The notes beneath the pieces are model-generated. The model was not told the DNA's origin. It saw only the letters and a program-made list of their open reading frames with translations, and made no database searches. A DNA stretch of 64,000 bases, taken from Actinomadura sp. DC4. Lineage in GTDB: Bacteria > Actinomycetota > Actinomycetes > Streptosporangiales > Streptosporangiaceae. This document shows positions 8,289 to 17,672 of the stretch, in pieces (position 1 is the first letter of the stretch; the number at the start of each line of letters is the position of its first letter). A program made the translations under genes and the position numbers. The stretch is taken from the NCBI RefSeq assembly GCF_030406325.1, contig NZ_JAUEQY010000012.1, positions 1-64,000 of the forward strand. The letters run 5' to 3'.

Positions 8289-9320
8289 ATGGAGCCGGTC
8301 GAGGCACTCAAGCGCATCGCGTTCCTGCTGGAGCGGGCGGGCGAGGCGACCTATCGCGTACGCGCCTTCCGCCGCGCGGCGGACACGGCGGCCACGACCC
8401 CGGCGGCCGAGCTCGCCGGGCGGGCGCGCGACGGCACGCTGGAGGCGCTGCCCGGCGTCGGCAAGGTCACCGCGCTGGCGATCAAGGAGGCGCTCGACGG
8501 CGAGACCCCGGTCTACCTCCGGCGGCTGGAGGCCACGGAGGGGCAGCCGCTCGACGAGGCGGCCGAGACGCTGCGCGAGGCGCTCCGCGGCGACCTGCAC
8601 ACCCATTCGGACTGGTCGGACGGGGGTGCGCCGATCGAGGAGATGGCGGCGACCGCGATCGGCCTGGGCCACGACTACATCGCGCTGACCGACCACTCGC
8701 CCCGCCTCAAGGTCGCAGGCGGCCTGTCGGCCGAGCGGCTCCGCTCGCAGCTCGAGCTGGTGGCCGGCTTCAACCAGGCGCTCGCGCCGTTCCGCATCCT
8801 CACCGGCATCGAGGTCGACATCCTGGAGGACGGCTCGCTCGACCAGGACCCCGGCCTGCTGGCCGAGCTCGACGTCGTCGTGGCGAGCGTGCACTCCAAG
8901 CTGCGCATGCCGTCCGCCGACATGACCGGCCGGATGCTGCGCGCCGTCGAGAACCCCCGGGTCAACGTCCTCGGCCACTGCACGGGCCGGATCGTGAAGG
9001 CCGGAGGACGGCGCGGCGGCACGCGGCCGGAATCGGAGTTCGACGCGGAGCGGGTCTTCGCCGCCTGCGCGCAACACGAGGTCGCCGTGGAGATCAACTC
9101 CCGGCCGGACCGTCTCGACCCGCCCAAGCGGCTCGTGCGGCGCGCCCTGGAGGCGGGCTGCCGGTTCTCGATCGACTCCGACGCGCACGCCCCGGGGCAG
9201 CTCGACTGGCAGCCGTTCGGCTGCGAGCGCGCCGCCCGCTGCGGCGTCGGCCCGGACGACGTCGTGAACACCATGGAGGCCGGGGACCTGCTCGCGTGGG
9301 CAGGTCGTCACCGCAGGTGA
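8289..9320 (+). CDS. PHP-domain phosphoesterase with N-terminal helix-hairpin-helix
   Basis: A 343-residue protein combining two parts seen at the ends of PolX DNA polymerases. Residues 1-75 form a Pol-beta-like 8-kDa domain (TYRVRAFRRAADTA) with the helix-hairpin-helix LEALPGVGKVTALAI. A PHP metal-dependent phosphoesterase follows from about residue 100, with His104 and His106 in DLHTHSDWSDGG, then LTDHSPRLK, GIEVDILEDG, VASVHSKLR, GHCTGR and DSDAHAPGQ supplying the metal ligands. The polymerase palm is absent. Start choice is uncertain: ATG at 8289 has AAGGAGG only one base away, and an in-frame GTG at 8259 would add ten residues. A DNA-repair or nucleotide role is inferred from the domains. 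Confidence 0.85.
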   Translation: MEPVEALKRIAFLLERAGEATYRVRAFRRAADTAATTPAAELAGRARDGTLEALPGVGKVTALAIKEALDGETPVYLRRLEATEGQPLDEAAETLREALRGDLHTHSDWSDGGAPIEEMAATAIGLGHDYIALTDHSPRLKVAGGLSAERLRSQLELVAGFNQALAPFRILTGIEVDILEDGSLDQDPGLLAELDVVVASVHSKLRMPSADMTGRMLRAVENPRVNVLGHCTGRIVKAGGRRGGTRPESEFDAERVFAACAQHEVAVEINSRPDRLDPPKRLVRRALEAGCRFSIDSDAHAPGQLDWQPFGCERAARCGVGPDDVVNTMEAGDLLAWAGRHRR

Positions 9321-9414
9321 ACCCGGACTTTCCGGACGGTAGCGCCGCGGATACACATAAGCAACATCTCGGAAATACCTGTGCGGCACCCTGTCCGGCA
9401 GGGAGGTGAGCGCG

Positions 9415-10038
9415 ATGACGCTTTTGCGCATCCGAATCAAGCTACCGGACCGGCCCGGATCGCTCGGAACGGTCGCCCGTACGCTCGGTGCCGCCGGTGC
9501 CGACATCGTCCAGGTGGTGGTCCTCGAACGCACCGCCGGGCGCGCGGTCGACGACGTCACGGTCAACTGGCCGGACGGCGTGTCGCTCGACGTCCTGTGC
9601 GACGCCCTGTGCTCCGTGCGCGGTGTCGTGGTCGACGGTGTCTGGCGTACGAACGAGGCCCCCGGCGTCTTCGCCGACGTCGAGGTCGTGGGCCAGATGG
9701 CGGCCAACCCGCCGAATGGGGTCGTCGCACTGGTCGAGGCGGTGCCCAAGATCTTCGGCGCGGACTGGGCGGCGATGCTGAGCGCCCGGGGCACGGTGAT
9801 CCACGCGAGCTGGCAGGCGCCCGACCCGCTGACCCCGCCGTCGCTGACCGCGTCCGCCGGACGCGCCTTCACCGGCGAGGACGGGGTCCGGTACGCCTGC
9901 GTGCCGGTCGGCAACGACGCCCAGCTGCTGCTCCTGGCTCGTGTGGCGGCCCCGCCGTTCCACCGGACCGAGATCGAACGGCTCATCCAGCTCGCGACCG
10001 CGGCTGAGGCCGTATTGGGTGTTTCAGCTGCGGCATGA
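9415..10038 (+). CDS. ACT-domain protein
   Basis: A 207-residue cytosolic protein. The first 75 residues are an ACT domain (TLLRIRIKLPDRPGSLGTVA, then GADIVQVVVLER and VDDVTVNW), the small-ligand-binding fold that senses amino acids. The rest (about 90-207) is a less familiar domain resembling a GAF-like fold, with VGQMAANPPNG and a helical end. No catalytic domain is fused, so it looks like a free-standing sensor. ATG at 9415 is chosen because GGGAGG lies 8 bases upstream; an in-frame GTG at 9406 overlaps that site. The transporter gene follows 13 bases later, so the two may be co-transcribed. Confidence 0.8.
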   Translation: MTLLRIRIKLPDRPGSLGTVARTLGAAGADIVQVVVLERTAGRAVDDVTVNWPDGVSLDVLCDALCSVRGVVVDGVWRTNEAPGVFADVEVVGQMAANPPNGVVALVEAVPKIFGADWAAMLSARGTVIHASWQAPDPLTPPSLTASAGRAFTGEDGVRYACVPVGNDAQLLLLARVAAPPFHRTEIERLIQLATAAEAVLGVSAAA

Positions 10039-10051
10039 CACGCTAAGGCGC

Positions 10052-11050
10052 GTGGCGAAGGAAAAGGAACAGAAAGGCCGGCTGACCGTTCTGCTGGCGC
10101 TTGCCGCCAATCTGGGCATCGCCCTCGCCAAGACGGTCGCCGCGATCATCACCGGCTCGGCGTCCATGGCCGCCGAGGCCGGACACTCCTACGTCGACAC
10201 GATCAACGAGGTGCTCCTGCTCACCGCGCTGCGGCGCAGCGAGCGCCCCGCCGACCAGCGGCACCCGTTCGGGCACGGGAACGAACGCTACTTCTGGTCC
10301 CTGCTCGTCGCGGTCTGCATCTTCGGCATGGGCGCGCTCTTCGCGTTCCTGCAGGGCTTCGGCGCACTCCTCGGCAAGGGGGCCGAGGAGGCCAGCCCGC
10401 TCATCGGCTACGTCGTGCTCGCCGTCTCGGCCGTCCTGGAGACCATCTCGTGGCGGCAGGCGTTCCGTGAGACCCGGCGGCACTCGCGTGAGCGCGGCCA
10501 GGGCTTCCTGGAGTTCCTGCGGACGACCGACGACCCGACCGCCAAGTCGGTGCTGTTCGAGGACTCGGCGGCGCTGCTCGGCATCGCGTTCGCGGCCGGC
10601 GGCCTCGCCACGCACCAGCTCACCGGCTCCGCGGTCGGCGACGGCATCGCGTCGCTGATGATCGGCCTCATGCTGACGCTGGTGGCGTTCCTGCTGGGCC
10701 GTACGAACCGGGAGCTCCTCATCGGCCGCCAGGCCCGGCCGGCGGTGCTCGATGGCATTCGCGACATGCTGGCCGCCGCGCCCGAGGTGGAGGAGGTGGT
10801 CGACCTCATGACGATGAACGTCGGCACCGACCAGATCCTCGTGTGCGCCCGGCTGGACTTCGACGACGGACTGGGCGCCGCCGACGTCGAGCGCGCCTGC
10901 GCGCGCCTCGACGGCGAGTTGCACGAGAAGTACCTCGAGGTGTACGAGATCTTCCTCGAACCCGTCCCGCGCGACGACTCGGGCCTGCGTGACCGGGTCA
11001 TGGCACGGTACGGCCGGTACGGCAACGGAGACCCCTTCCCGAAGAGATAG
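10052..11050 (+). CDS. Cation diffusion facilitator family transporter
   Basis: A 332-residue inner-membrane protein of the CDF (ZitB/FieF) family, exporting divalent metal against protons. Hydrophobic segments include LLALAANLGIALAKTVAAII, LLVAVCIFGMGALFAFLQ, LIGYVVLAVSAVLE and a late SLMIGLMLTLVAFLLG. Likely metal sites are the N-terminal HSYVDTINEV and SVLFEDSAALLG (the HxxxD/DxxxD-like pair, with E replacing one ligand). HPFGHGNERYFWS is the family loop. The C-terminal cytosolic domain (about 225-310) has the usual alpha-beta fold. GTG at 10052 begins VAKEKEQKG, just before the first membrane helix. Confidence 0.9.
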   Translation: MAKEKEQKGRLTVLLALAANLGIALAKTVAAIITGSASMAAEAGHSYVDTINEVLLLTALRRSERPADQRHPFGHGNERYFWSLLVAVCIFGMGALFAFLQGFGALLGKGAEEASPLIGYVVLAVSAVLETISWRQAFRETRRHSRERGQGFLEFLRTTDDPTAKSVLFEDSAALLGIAFAAGGLATHQLTGSAVGDGIASLMIGLMLTLVAFLLGRTNRELLIGRQARPAVLDGIRDMLAAAPEVEEVVDLMTMNVGTDQILVCARLDFDDGLGAADVERACARLDGELHEKYLEVYEIFLEPVPRDDSGLRDRVMARYGRYGNGDPFPKR

Positions 11051-11097
11051 CGAACCGGGGGGCGGAATGTCGGTGTCGCGGCCTAACGTCCGTGGGC

Positions 11098-11802
11098 GTG
11101 AACCGTACCGACCGGCTCTACGCAATCGTCGAGGAACTCCGCGCGACCGCCCCGGGCCGCCGTAGCGCCCGCGCCCTGGCCGAACGCTTCGAGGTCAGCG
11201 TGCGCACCATCGAGCGTGACGTGAACGCGCTCCAGCAGGCCGGCGTGCCGATCTACGCCGACACGGGCCGTGGCGGCGGCTACGCCCTGGACAAGACCCG
11301 CACGCTGCCCCCGATGAACTTCACCCCGTCCGAGGCGGTGGCCGTCGGCATCGCCCTGAGCCGGACCGGCGAGGCCCCCTTCGCCCGCTCCGCGCGTACG
11401 GCCCTGCTGAAGATCGTCGCCGCGATGTCCGCCGCCGACGGCGCCGAGGCGCGCAGGCTGGCCGAGCGGATCCAGTTCCTCGTGCCGGAGTCCCCGGACG
11501 ACCGTGCCTCGGTCCCGGCGGTGGTGGAGGAGGCGGTGGCCACACGTCAGGTGATCCGCCTGGCGTACGTCGACCGCAACGGCGCGGAGACCGACCGCGA
11601 CGTCGAGCCGGTGGCGTTCGTGTCGGGCGTACGCGACTGGTACCTGATCGGCTGGTGCCGCCTGCGCGAGGGCCCGCGGCTGTTCCGCGTCGACCGCATC
11701 CGGCGGGCCGCCCTGCTGGAGGAGACCGCCCCGTCGCGCGACTTCCACGACATGGCCCCGAGAATCCCCGATCTGGTCGCGCATGCGCTCGAACTCGGCT
11801 GA
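11098..11802 (+). CDS. WYL-domain transcriptional regulator
   Basis: A 234-residue regulator with an N-terminal HTH_11-type winged helix (RRSARALAERFEVSVRTIER then DVNALQQAGVPI, about 20-60) and a C-terminal WYL domain (VIRLAYVDRNGAETDRDVEP, then RDWYLIGWCRLREGPRLFRV, about 145-215). WYL domains bind ligands or nucleic acid and occur in DNA-damage and defence regulators (known). No Shine-Dalgarno precedes GTG 11098 or the alternative GTG 11092, so the message may be leaderless. The VOC gene follows on the same strand after 88 bases and may be its target, an inference from position only. Confidence 0.88.
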   Translation: MNRTDRLYAIVEELRATAPGRRSARALAERFEVSVRTIERDVNALQQAGVPIYADTGRGGGYALDKTRTLPPMNFTPSEAVAVGIALSRTGEAPFARSARTALLKIVAAMSAADGAEARRLAERIQFLVPESPDDRASVPAVVEEAVATRQVIRLAYVDRNGAETDRDVEPVAFVSGVRDWYLIGWCRLREGPRLFRVDRIRRAALLEETAPSRDFHDMAPRIPDLVAHALELG

Positions 11803-11890
11803 TCGTTTCGAAACACCGACATAGGGCTGTCGCGCCGGGACGGGAGAGTGGGCGTCGTTGGTGACCTTGGTGGATTCTTCAGGAGGCATA

Positions 11891-12259
11891 GTGAGCGCGC
11901 AGCGGTACAACGCGGTGGAGTGGTTCGAGGTCGGGACGGACCGGCCGGAGGACGTGAAGAAGTTCTACGGGGAGCTCTTCGGCTGGACGTTCACCGGCGC
12001 CGGGCAGTACAGCGAGATCACGACGCCGGGTTCGGACCACGTGTCGGGTGGTGTCTTCGACTCTCAGGGTGCTTTCCCGAGTTATGCGATCTTCTACGTG
12101 ACGGTGGAGGACGTGGCGGCGACGCTGTCGAAGGCCGAGGCGCTGGGCGCCAAGGTCTTGGTCCCTGCGACCACGAGCCCGGACGGCCTCGTCTTCGCCC
12201 AGCTCCAGGACGCGACGGGCAACCACTTCGGCATCTTCACCCCACCGCAGAAGGCCTGA
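11891..12259 (+). CDS. VOC (glyoxalase/bleomycin-resistance fold) protein
   Basis: A 122-residue single VOC domain: NAVEWFEVGTDRPEDVKKFY, GELFGWTF, then AIFYVTVEDVAATLSKAEAL and a final FAQLQDATGNHFGIF strand. The family includes metal-dependent lyases, dioxygenases and antibiotic-binding proteins; this subfamily (closely related to PhnB-like/27-kDa antigen Cfp30B halves) has no assigned reaction. GTG at 11891 has AGGAGG five bases upstream; an earlier in-frame GTG at 11858 has none. A strong hairpin directly after the stop closes the unit. Confidence 0.85.
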   Translation: MSAQRYNAVEWFEVGTDRPEDVKKFYGELFGWTFTGAGQYSEITTPGSDHVSGGVFDSQGAFPSYAIFYVTVEDVAATLSKAEALGAKVLVPATTSPDGLVFAQLQDATGNHFGIFTPPQKA

Positions 12260-12267
12260 CCACCGGG

Positions 12268-12300
12268 TGGGTGGACGCACCGGACCGACGCGTCCACCCA
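12268..12300 (+). terminator. Hairpin after VOC gene
   Basis: Perfect 11-bp stem (12268-12278 with 12290-12300, arm TGGGTGGACGC) and an 11-base loop, nine bases after the VOC stop. No T-run follows, as is common for terminators in very GC-rich genomes. Confidence 0.7.
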
Positions 12301-12429
12301 CGAACCGGGCCTGGCCCGCCCAGCCCCACTCGTCGAGGGTCCGACTGGCCGTAACATCCGTGTTTGGCTGCGTACCAATCTTCGGTGTACGAGGTCGGGT
12401 TTTTTATGGCCCGTGGGAGGGGTGGGGCC

Positions 12430-12885
12430 GTGTCGATCAAGGACAGTGTTCAGGCGGCGGTCGGGTGGCGCACGTCACGGCACAGCACGGCCGTGCCGCG
12501 CCTGGCCGGGCATGGGGTGGCGTGTGTGCAGGTCCTCGCGGGGGCGCTGTCTCCCGACGGGTCGTTCACGGGGTCCAACGGCTCGGTGCTGGTCCCATCG
12601 GACACCGAAGATTTCGAATACAGGCTTGGCCGATACCTTGTCGAGCATGCCGCCGTGGTGGCAGAGATCCAAAAGATCACACGACACGCGTGGAGACTGA
12701 CGCTCAAGATAGGTGGACGCGAGGCCGCACTGAAGCTGGGCTTCGACGGGTCCCACGGGCCCGGGAGCGTCGGAACAAGGGAATCACCGGACGCGGCAAC
12801 TCCCGTCGGACGTCAGGCCACCGCTCAGCGACCGCGAGCGATCCCATTCGGTCAAAAATGGAAAACTCCGATGGGTCCGCGGTGA
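12430..12885 (+). CDS. Hypothetical protein, possibly a decayed fragment
   Basis: A 151-residue frame from a GTG with GGAGGGG about seven bases upstream; ATG 12406 in the same frame is an alternative. I do not recognise it. Residues 50-105 look protein-like (DTEDFEYRLGRYLVEHAAVV, AEIQKITRHAWRLTLKI), while the last 40 residues (PDAATPVGRQATAQ) look like a non-coding frame. From about 12780 the convincing coding signal moves to the +2 frame. I read it as the left part of a gene remnant that continues, frame-shifted, into the next feature. Confidence 0.3.
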   Translation: MSIKDSVQAAVGWRTSRHSTAVPRLAGHGVACVQVLAGALSPDGSFTGSNGSVLVPSDTEDFEYRLGRYLVEHAAVVAEIQKITRHAWRLTLKIGGREAALKLGFDGSHGPGSVGTRESPDAATPVGRQATAQRPRAIPFGQKWKTPMGPR

Positions 12886-12916
12886 GCTGCACACGTCATT
12901 TCCGCTGAGCTCCCCA

Positions 12917-13429
12917 TTGCATCAAGAAGGTCAGAATGCGCACGCATTGATCTCCACCGGAACATCCGGTACGACACATTTGATTCTGCAGAACGTGCTT
13001 GATCTTTCTAGGGAGCGCCGCTTCCCGGTCGATTGGGAGTTGGTGCGGGCCGGCTTGATCGGCGCTATGGTCTCGGTCGGAAACCATACGGTCCATGAGA
13101 TCATGCGAGGCGCTGCCCTGTGGGACGCCCAGCACGGCGGTAAGTACGGGCTGGAATACACGGATGACTGGCGTCGATATCGATCATTGGGAACGCCGGC
13201 GGAGGAGGAGCTCCGCCGAAATGTCGCTGTCGACGGTCTCTTTCCCGATGAGATCGTACGAGGTGCCCATGACTCGCCTTTCGACGAAAGTGCCGAAACG
13301 GCCAGCGGTATCTTGATGCTGAAGGCATTGCGGGTGGACGCCCGGAAATGGGAAGAGCTGCTGGAGTCGGCAGGCGTCGGCTCGCCGAAGCCGAAGCCGC
13401 GATGCGCTCATGGGGCTATGACGATATGA
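12917..13429 (+). pseudogene. C-terminal fragment of a large protein, start missing
   Basis: The frame is open from 12734 but has no ATG or GTG before about 12990; the first start-like codon is TTG 12917 without a ribosome site. The protein-like stretch begins upstream of that (RPPLSDRERSHSVKNGKLRW, VRGELHTSFPL) and runs through STGTSGTTHLILQNVLDL, GAMVSVGNHTVHEIMRGAAL, EYTDDWRRYRSLGTPAEEEL and NVAVDGLFPDEIVRG. From memory this style of module occurs near the C-termini of very long secreted or toxin-like actinobacterial proteins; I cannot verify it. Near 13375 the sensible reading moves to the frame of the next feature. Local G+C is clearly below its surroundings. Most likely a relic of a transferred giant gene. 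Confidence 0.4.
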
Positions 13430-13572
13430 ATGACCTGGACTCGCTTTTCAGGCAATGGCTTGAGGAAGCCACCAGCCGGCCTGCCAGGCAAGCATCCGAT
13501 GGCCTGTCCTGGCGGAGCTCACCGCACAGCATCGGCCGATGCGTGAATGTCGCCGTCGTGTTCGTCCGCTGA
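13426..13572 (+). CDS. Small ORF overlapping the fragment (48 residues)
   Basis: ATG at 13426 overlaps the preceding stop in ATGA and encodes MNDLDSLFRQWLEEATSRPA and 28 more residues. Two readings are possible. It may be a coupled small gene. Or it is the frame-shifted continuation of the fragment, because the same frame upstream reads RRRLAEAEAAMRSWGYDDMN, a plausible amphipathic helix leading into it. The second seems more likely. The tail after about residue 25 has no recognisable features. Confidence 0.25.
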   Translation: MNDLDSLFRQWLEEATSRPARQASDGLSWRSSPHSIGRCVNVAVVFVR

Positions 13573-13599
13573 CACGCGTGTTGCCCGGAAACGGACGAA

Positions 13600-13617
13600 G
13601 GCGCCCCGTAGGGCGCC
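13600..13617 (-). terminator. Hairpin downstream of aceE
   Basis: Seven-bp G+C stem (GGCGCCC at 13600-13606 with GGGCGCC at 13611-13617) and a CGTA loop, 28 bases past the aceE stop on the minus strand. It can also serve the plus-strand remnant that ends at 13572. Confidence 0.6.
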
Positions 13618-13644
13618 CTCGCTCGTTCTGCCGAAGCCGGAAGG

Positions 13645-16431
13645 TCAGCCGACCGACATCGTCCCCGTGGAGCTCTCCGGCGGGGTCTTGTCCGCGCCGA
13701 CGACGACCTCTGCGCCCTCGCCCAGCTGGTACTGCTCGATGGCGCGCTGCAGCACCTCCGGCTTGATCTCGCCGACGCGGGCCAGCCTCGTGAGCACCGC
13801 CAGGGTGATCGAGGCCGCGTCCACGTGGAAGAACCGGCGGGCCGCCGCGCGGGTGTCGCTGAAGCCGTAGCCGTCCGTGCCCAGCGACGAGTAGTCCGCC
13901 GGGACCCACTGGGAGATCTGGTCCGGGACGGCGCGCATGAAGTCGCTCACCGCCACGACCGGGCCCGGCTGGCCGTCCAGCGTCTGGGTGACGTACGGCA
14001 CTCGCTGGTCGCCCTCCGGGTGCAGGAGGTTCCACTCCTCGCAGGCGATGGCCTCGCGGCGGAGTTCGGTCCAGGACGTGGCCGACCACACGTCGGCGGC
14101 CACCCCCCACTCCTCGGCCAGCATCCGCTGCGCCTCCAGCGCCCAGCGGACCCCGACGCCCGAGGCGAGGATCTGGGCGCCCGGCGCCTCGCCCTCGACC
14201 TCTGGCGCCTCCGCGTAGCGGTAGAGGCCCTTGAGCAGGCCCTCCACGTTGAGGTTCTCAGGCTGCGCCGGCTGCTGGTAGGGCTCGTTGTACAACGTGA
14301 GGTAGTAGAAGATGTTCTCGCCCTGCGGGTGCTCCTCGCTGGTCTCATACATCCGCCGGAGCGCGTCCTGAATGATGTACGTCAGCTCGAACGCCCACGC
14401 CGGGTCGTAGTACACGCACGCCGGGTTGGTCGCGGCCAGCAGCGGCGAGTGGCCGTCGTTGTGCTGCAGGCCCTCGCCCGTCAGCGTCGTACGGCCGGCC
14501 GTGGCGCCCAGGAGGAAGCCGCGGCCCATCTGGTCGCCGAACGCCCAGATGCTGTCGCCGGTCCGCTGGAAGCCGAACATCGAGTAGAAGATGTACACCG
14601 GGATCATGTGCTCGCCGTGCGTGGCGTACGCCGTGCCCGCCGCGATCGCCGAGCCCATCGCGCCGGCCTCGCTGATTCCCTCGTGCAGCATCTGGCCCTG
14701 CTCGGACTCCTTGTACGACAGCAGCAGCTTGCGGTCGACCGCCTCGTACGTCTGGCCGTGCGGAGAGTAGATCTTCGCGGACGGGAACAGCGAGTCCATG
14801 CCGAACGTGCGGTACTCGTCCGGCGCGATCGGTACGAACCGGGCGCCGATCTCCTTGTCCTTGATCAGGTCCTTGAGCAGCCGTACGAACGCCATCGTCG
14901 TGGCGACGTTCTGCTTGCCCGAGCCCTTCTTGAGCTCGGCGTACACCGGCTCGCCGGGCAGCTTGAGGGCCTTGGCCCGGTTGTGCCGCTTCGGCAGGTA
15001 GCCGCCGAGCGCCATGCGCCGCTCGCGCATGTACTGGATCTCGTCGGAGTCCTCGCCCGGGTGGTAGTACGGCGGGAGGTCCGCCTCCAGCGCCGAGTCG
15101 GGGATCTCGAGGTAGAGCCGGTCGCGGAACTCCTTGAGCTCGGCCTTGGTCAGCTTCTTCATCTGGTGCGTGGCGTTGCGGGCCTCGAAGTCCGGCCCGA
15201 GCGTCCAGCCCTTGATGGTGTGCGTGAGGATGACGGTCGGCTGGCCGACGTGCTCGCGGGCGGACTTGAACGCCGCGTACACCTTGCGGTAGTCGTGCCC
15301 GCCGCGCGACAGCTTGCTGATGTCGTCGCCCGTCATGTGCTCGACCATCTTGCGCAGCCGCGGGTCGTCGCCGAAGAAGTTCTCCCGGATGTACTCCCCG
15401 GTCTCGACGGAGTACGTCTGGAACTGGCCGTCGGGCGTGGTGTTCATCTTGTTGACGAGAACGCCGTCGACGTCCTGGGCGAGCAGCGGGTCCCAGTCGC
15501 GGCCCCAGATGACCTTGATGACGTTCCAACCGGCGCCGCGGAAGTACGACTCCAGCTCCTGGATGATCTTGCCGTTGCCGCGTACGGGGCCGTCGAGCTG
15601 CTGGAGGTTGCAGTTGATGACGAAGGTCAGGTTGTCGAGCTCTTCGCGGGCCGCGACGCCGATCGCGCCGAGGGACTCGGGCTCGGCCATCTCGCCGTCG
15701 CCGAGGAACGCCCACACGTGCGAGCGCGAGGTGTCCTTGATCTTGCGGTTGTAGAGGTAGCGGTTGAACCGCGCCTGGTAGATCGAGTTGATCGCGGTGA
15801 GGCCCATGGACACCGTGGGAAACTCCCAGAAGTCCGGCATCAGCCGCGGGTGCGGGTAGGAGGACAGGCCACCGCCCGGGTGGGAGATCTCCTGCCGGAA
15901 CCCGTCCAGGCTCTCCTGCTGCAGGCGCCCTTCGAGGAACGCGCGCGCGTAGATGCCCGGCGCGGCGTGACCCTGGATGAAGACCTGGTCGCCGGACTCG
16001 CCGTGGTCCTTGCCGCGGAAGAAGTGGTTGAAGCCCACCTCGTACAGAGAGGCCGCCGAGGCGTACGTAGCGATGTGCCCGCCGACCGACAGCTCCGGGC
16101 GGTTCGCCCGGGAGACCATGATCGCGGCATTCCACCGGATGTACGCGCGGATGCGGCGCTCGACGTACTCGTCGCCGGGGAACCAGGGCTCGCGCTCAGG
16201 CGAGATCGTGTTGATGTAGTCGGTGCTGCGCAGGCCGGGCACGCCCACCTGCTGCTCTCGCGCGCGCTCCAACAGCCGCAGCATGAGATAGCGGGCGCGT
16301 GAACGGCCCTCCGTCTTGATGACGGTGTCGAGCGACTCCAGCCACTCCCGGGTCTCATCGGGGTCGATGTCCGGAAGCTGACTGGGGAGGCCGTCGCTGA
16401 TGATCGAAAAGCGCTGGCGTCCGGAAGCCAC
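13645..16431 (-). CDS. aceE: Pyruvate dehydrogenase E1 component (homodimeric)
   Basis: Thiamine-diphosphate-dependent decarboxylation of pyruvate and transfer of acetyl to the E2 lipoyl group, the entry to acetyl-CoA. The 928-residue length fits the fused alpha2-type AceE of actinobacteria. The ThDP motif runs from GDGEMAE (244-250) to NCN (273-275). His-rich active-site segments [19 protein letters not shown] and [14 protein letters not shown] are present. GTG at 16431 follows AAGAAGGGG. No E2/E3 genes are adjacent, which is normal for this lineage. A hairpin closes the gene at 13600. The 254-base gap to the divergent yjbQ-like gene holds its promoter. Confidence 0.97.
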   Translation of the reverse strand: MASGRQRFSIISDGLPSQLPDIDPDETREWLESLDTVIKTEGRSRARYLMLRLLERAREQQVGVPGLRSTDYINTISPEREPWFPGDEYVERRIRAYIRWNAAIMVSRANRPELSVGGHIATYASAASLYEVGFNHFFRGKDHGESGDQVFIQGHAAPGIYARAFLEGRLQQESLDGFRQEISHPGGGLSSYPHPRLMPDFWEFPTVSMGLTAINSIYQARFNRYLYNRKIKDTSRSHVWAFLGDGEMAEPESLGAIGVAAREELDNLTFVINCNLQQLDGPVRGNGKIIQELESYFRGAGWNVIKVIWGRDWDPLLAQDVDGVLVNKMNTTPDGQFQTYSVETGEYIRENFFGDDPRLRKMVEHMTGDDISKLSRGGHDYRKVYAAFKSAREHVGQPTVILTHTIKGWTLGPDFEARNATHQMKKLTKAELKEFRDRLYLEIPDSALEADLPPYYHPGEDSDEIQYMRERRMALGGYLPKRHNRAKALKLPGEPVYAELKKGSGKQNVATTMAFVRLLKDLIKDKEIGARFVPIAPDEYRTFGMDSLFPSAKIYSPHGQTYEAVDRKLLLSYKESEQGQMLHEGISEAGAMGSAIAAGTAYATHGEHMIPVYIFYSMFGFQRTGDSIWAFGDQMGRGFLLGATAGRTTLTGEGLQHNDGHSPLLAATNPACVYYDPAWAFELTYIIQDALRRMYETSEEHPQGENIFYYLTLYNEPYQQPAQPENLNVEGLLKGLYRYAEAPEVEGEAPGAQILASGVGVRWALEAQRMLAEEWGVAADVWSATSWTELRREAIACEEWNLLHPEGDQRVPYVTQTLDGQPGPVVAVSDFMRAVPDQISQWVPADYSSLGTDGYGFSDTRAAARRFFHVDAASITLAVLTRLARVGEIKPEVLQRAIEQYQLGEGAEVVVGADKTPPESSTGTMSVG

Positions 16432-16685
16432 GGGTTCCCCTTCTTACTCACCCAGGTGCAGGTCTGGATCGTTCGTTGTCTAGACCATCGTCGTACGTCG
16501 TGACCATTAACGCATCTCTACCGTTGGGTAACCGCAGTGATCGATCCCCGTACTCGGGGTGGCGCCGTGTGCGGAGCCCGTACACAGGGGATACCCGCCG
16601 TCAGGGGGTGAAACGGAATATGCGGCGGCACGAAGGAGCCGTGGTGGCTATGCGCCGGGCGCGGCCGACGGTAGAGATAGGGCGC

Positions 16686-17099
16686 ATGCGAACTGAAGTG
16701 ATCCGTGTGGCCACCGGTAGCAGGGAGACGGTGCACGACATCACGGGCGAGTGCCACGCGTTCCTGGAGCGGATCGAGGCGCGGGACGGCCTGCTGAACG
16801 TCTTCGTCCCGCACGCGACCGCCGGCATCGCCCTGATCGAGCTCGGCGCCGGCAGCGACACCGACCTCCTGGACGCCATGCGCACCCTGCTTCCCCGCGA
16901 CGACCGGTGGACCCATTCCCACGGGTCGCCCGGACATGGCAGGTCACATGTCATGCCGGCCATCGTTCCGCCGCACGCCACCCTCCCCGTGATCGAGGGC
17001 AGCATGGCGCTGGGGACGTGGCAATCAGTGGCCGTGGTGGACCTCAACGTGGACAATGTCGTGCGCAAAGTACGGCTGAGCTTCGTCGACGGCGGTTGA
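16686..17099 (+). CDS. YjbQ family protein (UPF0047)
   Basis: A 137-residue single-domain protein. It shows the family signature blocks FVPHATAGIALIELG and HSHGSPGHGRSHVMPAIVPP, rich in His and Asp that form a metal/phosphate site, and the C-terminal VAVVDLNVDNVVRKVRLSFV. E. coli YjbQ has weak thiamine-phosphate synthase activity in vivo (known), but the physiological role is unsettled. ATG 16686 gives the usual MRTEVIRV start; the open frame upstream to 16476 has no family similarity. It is divergent from aceE, itself a thiamine-diphosphate enzyme, a suggestive but unproven link. Confidence 0.88.
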   Translation: MRTEVIRVATGSRETVHDITGECHAFLERIEARDGLLNVFVPHATAGIALIELGAGSDTDLLDAMRTLLPRDDRWTHSHGSPGHGRSHVMPAIVPPHATLPVIEGSMALGTWQSVAVVDLNVDNVVRKVRLSFVDGG

Positions 17100-17249
17100 C
17101 ACAGGTGGACGGGTTTGCTCCCATGCGGGCAAGACACTTGCGCACGAGGTGGTCCGGCGTGTGAACTGTCCGGCAAGCCGCACCTCCAAGGGTGACCGGC
17201 AAAGATCATCGTGGCCCGACAATGCGGCCCCGACACAGGGAGGACGTTC

Positions 17250-17672
17250 GTGAGCGCGACCGCGGGTCAGGCGCAGAGCAGCCTGGCCGAACGGCTCGGC
17301 ATCAAACCGAGCCAGGTGGTGCAGGAGATCGGCTATGACGACGACTGCGACGAGGAGCTGCGCAGCTCCATCGAATCGGTCTCGGAGAACGAGCTGGTCG
17401 ACGAGGACTACGACGACGTGGTCGACGTCGTGCTGATGTGGTGGCGCGACGACGACGGTGATCTGTTCGACGCCCTGTCCGACGCGCTCACCGCGCTGGC
17501 GGCGGGTGGCCACATCTGGCTGCTGACGCCGAAGGCCGGGCGCGACGGCCACGTGGAGCCGAGCGACATCGGCGAGGCCGCGCAGACGGCGGGCCTGTCG
17601 CAGACGAGCAGCATCAGCGCGGCGGGCGAATGGTCCGGCACACGCCTGGTGACGCCCAAGGCGCGACGTTGA
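17250..17672 (+). CDS. DUF3052 family protein
   Basis: A 140-residue cytosolic protein of the actinobacterial DUF3052 family: LAERLGIKPSQVVQEIGYDD, an acidic DDDCDEELRSSIE stretch, VVDVVLMWWRDDDGDLFDAL, then GGHIWLLTPKAGRDGHVEPS. The fold suggests a methyltransferase-like Rossmann core without the SAM motif; function is unknown. GTG at 17250 has AGGGAGGA about seven bases upstream. It sits between aceE and ahpE in many actinobacteria (known synteny), which suggests a shared metabolic or redox context. Confidence 0.88.
   Translation: MSATAGQAQSSLAERLGIKPSQVVQEIGYDDDCDEELRSSIESVSENELVDEDYDDVVDVVLMWWRDDDGDLFDALSDALTALAAGGHIWLLTPKAGRDGHVEPSDIGEAAQTAGLSQTSSISAAGEWSGTRLVTPKARR

Noticed and set aside
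13825-16302. Long open frame antisense to aceE
   Set aside because: A mirror frame caused by high third-position G+C; composition is Arg/Val/Gly-rich with no family features.
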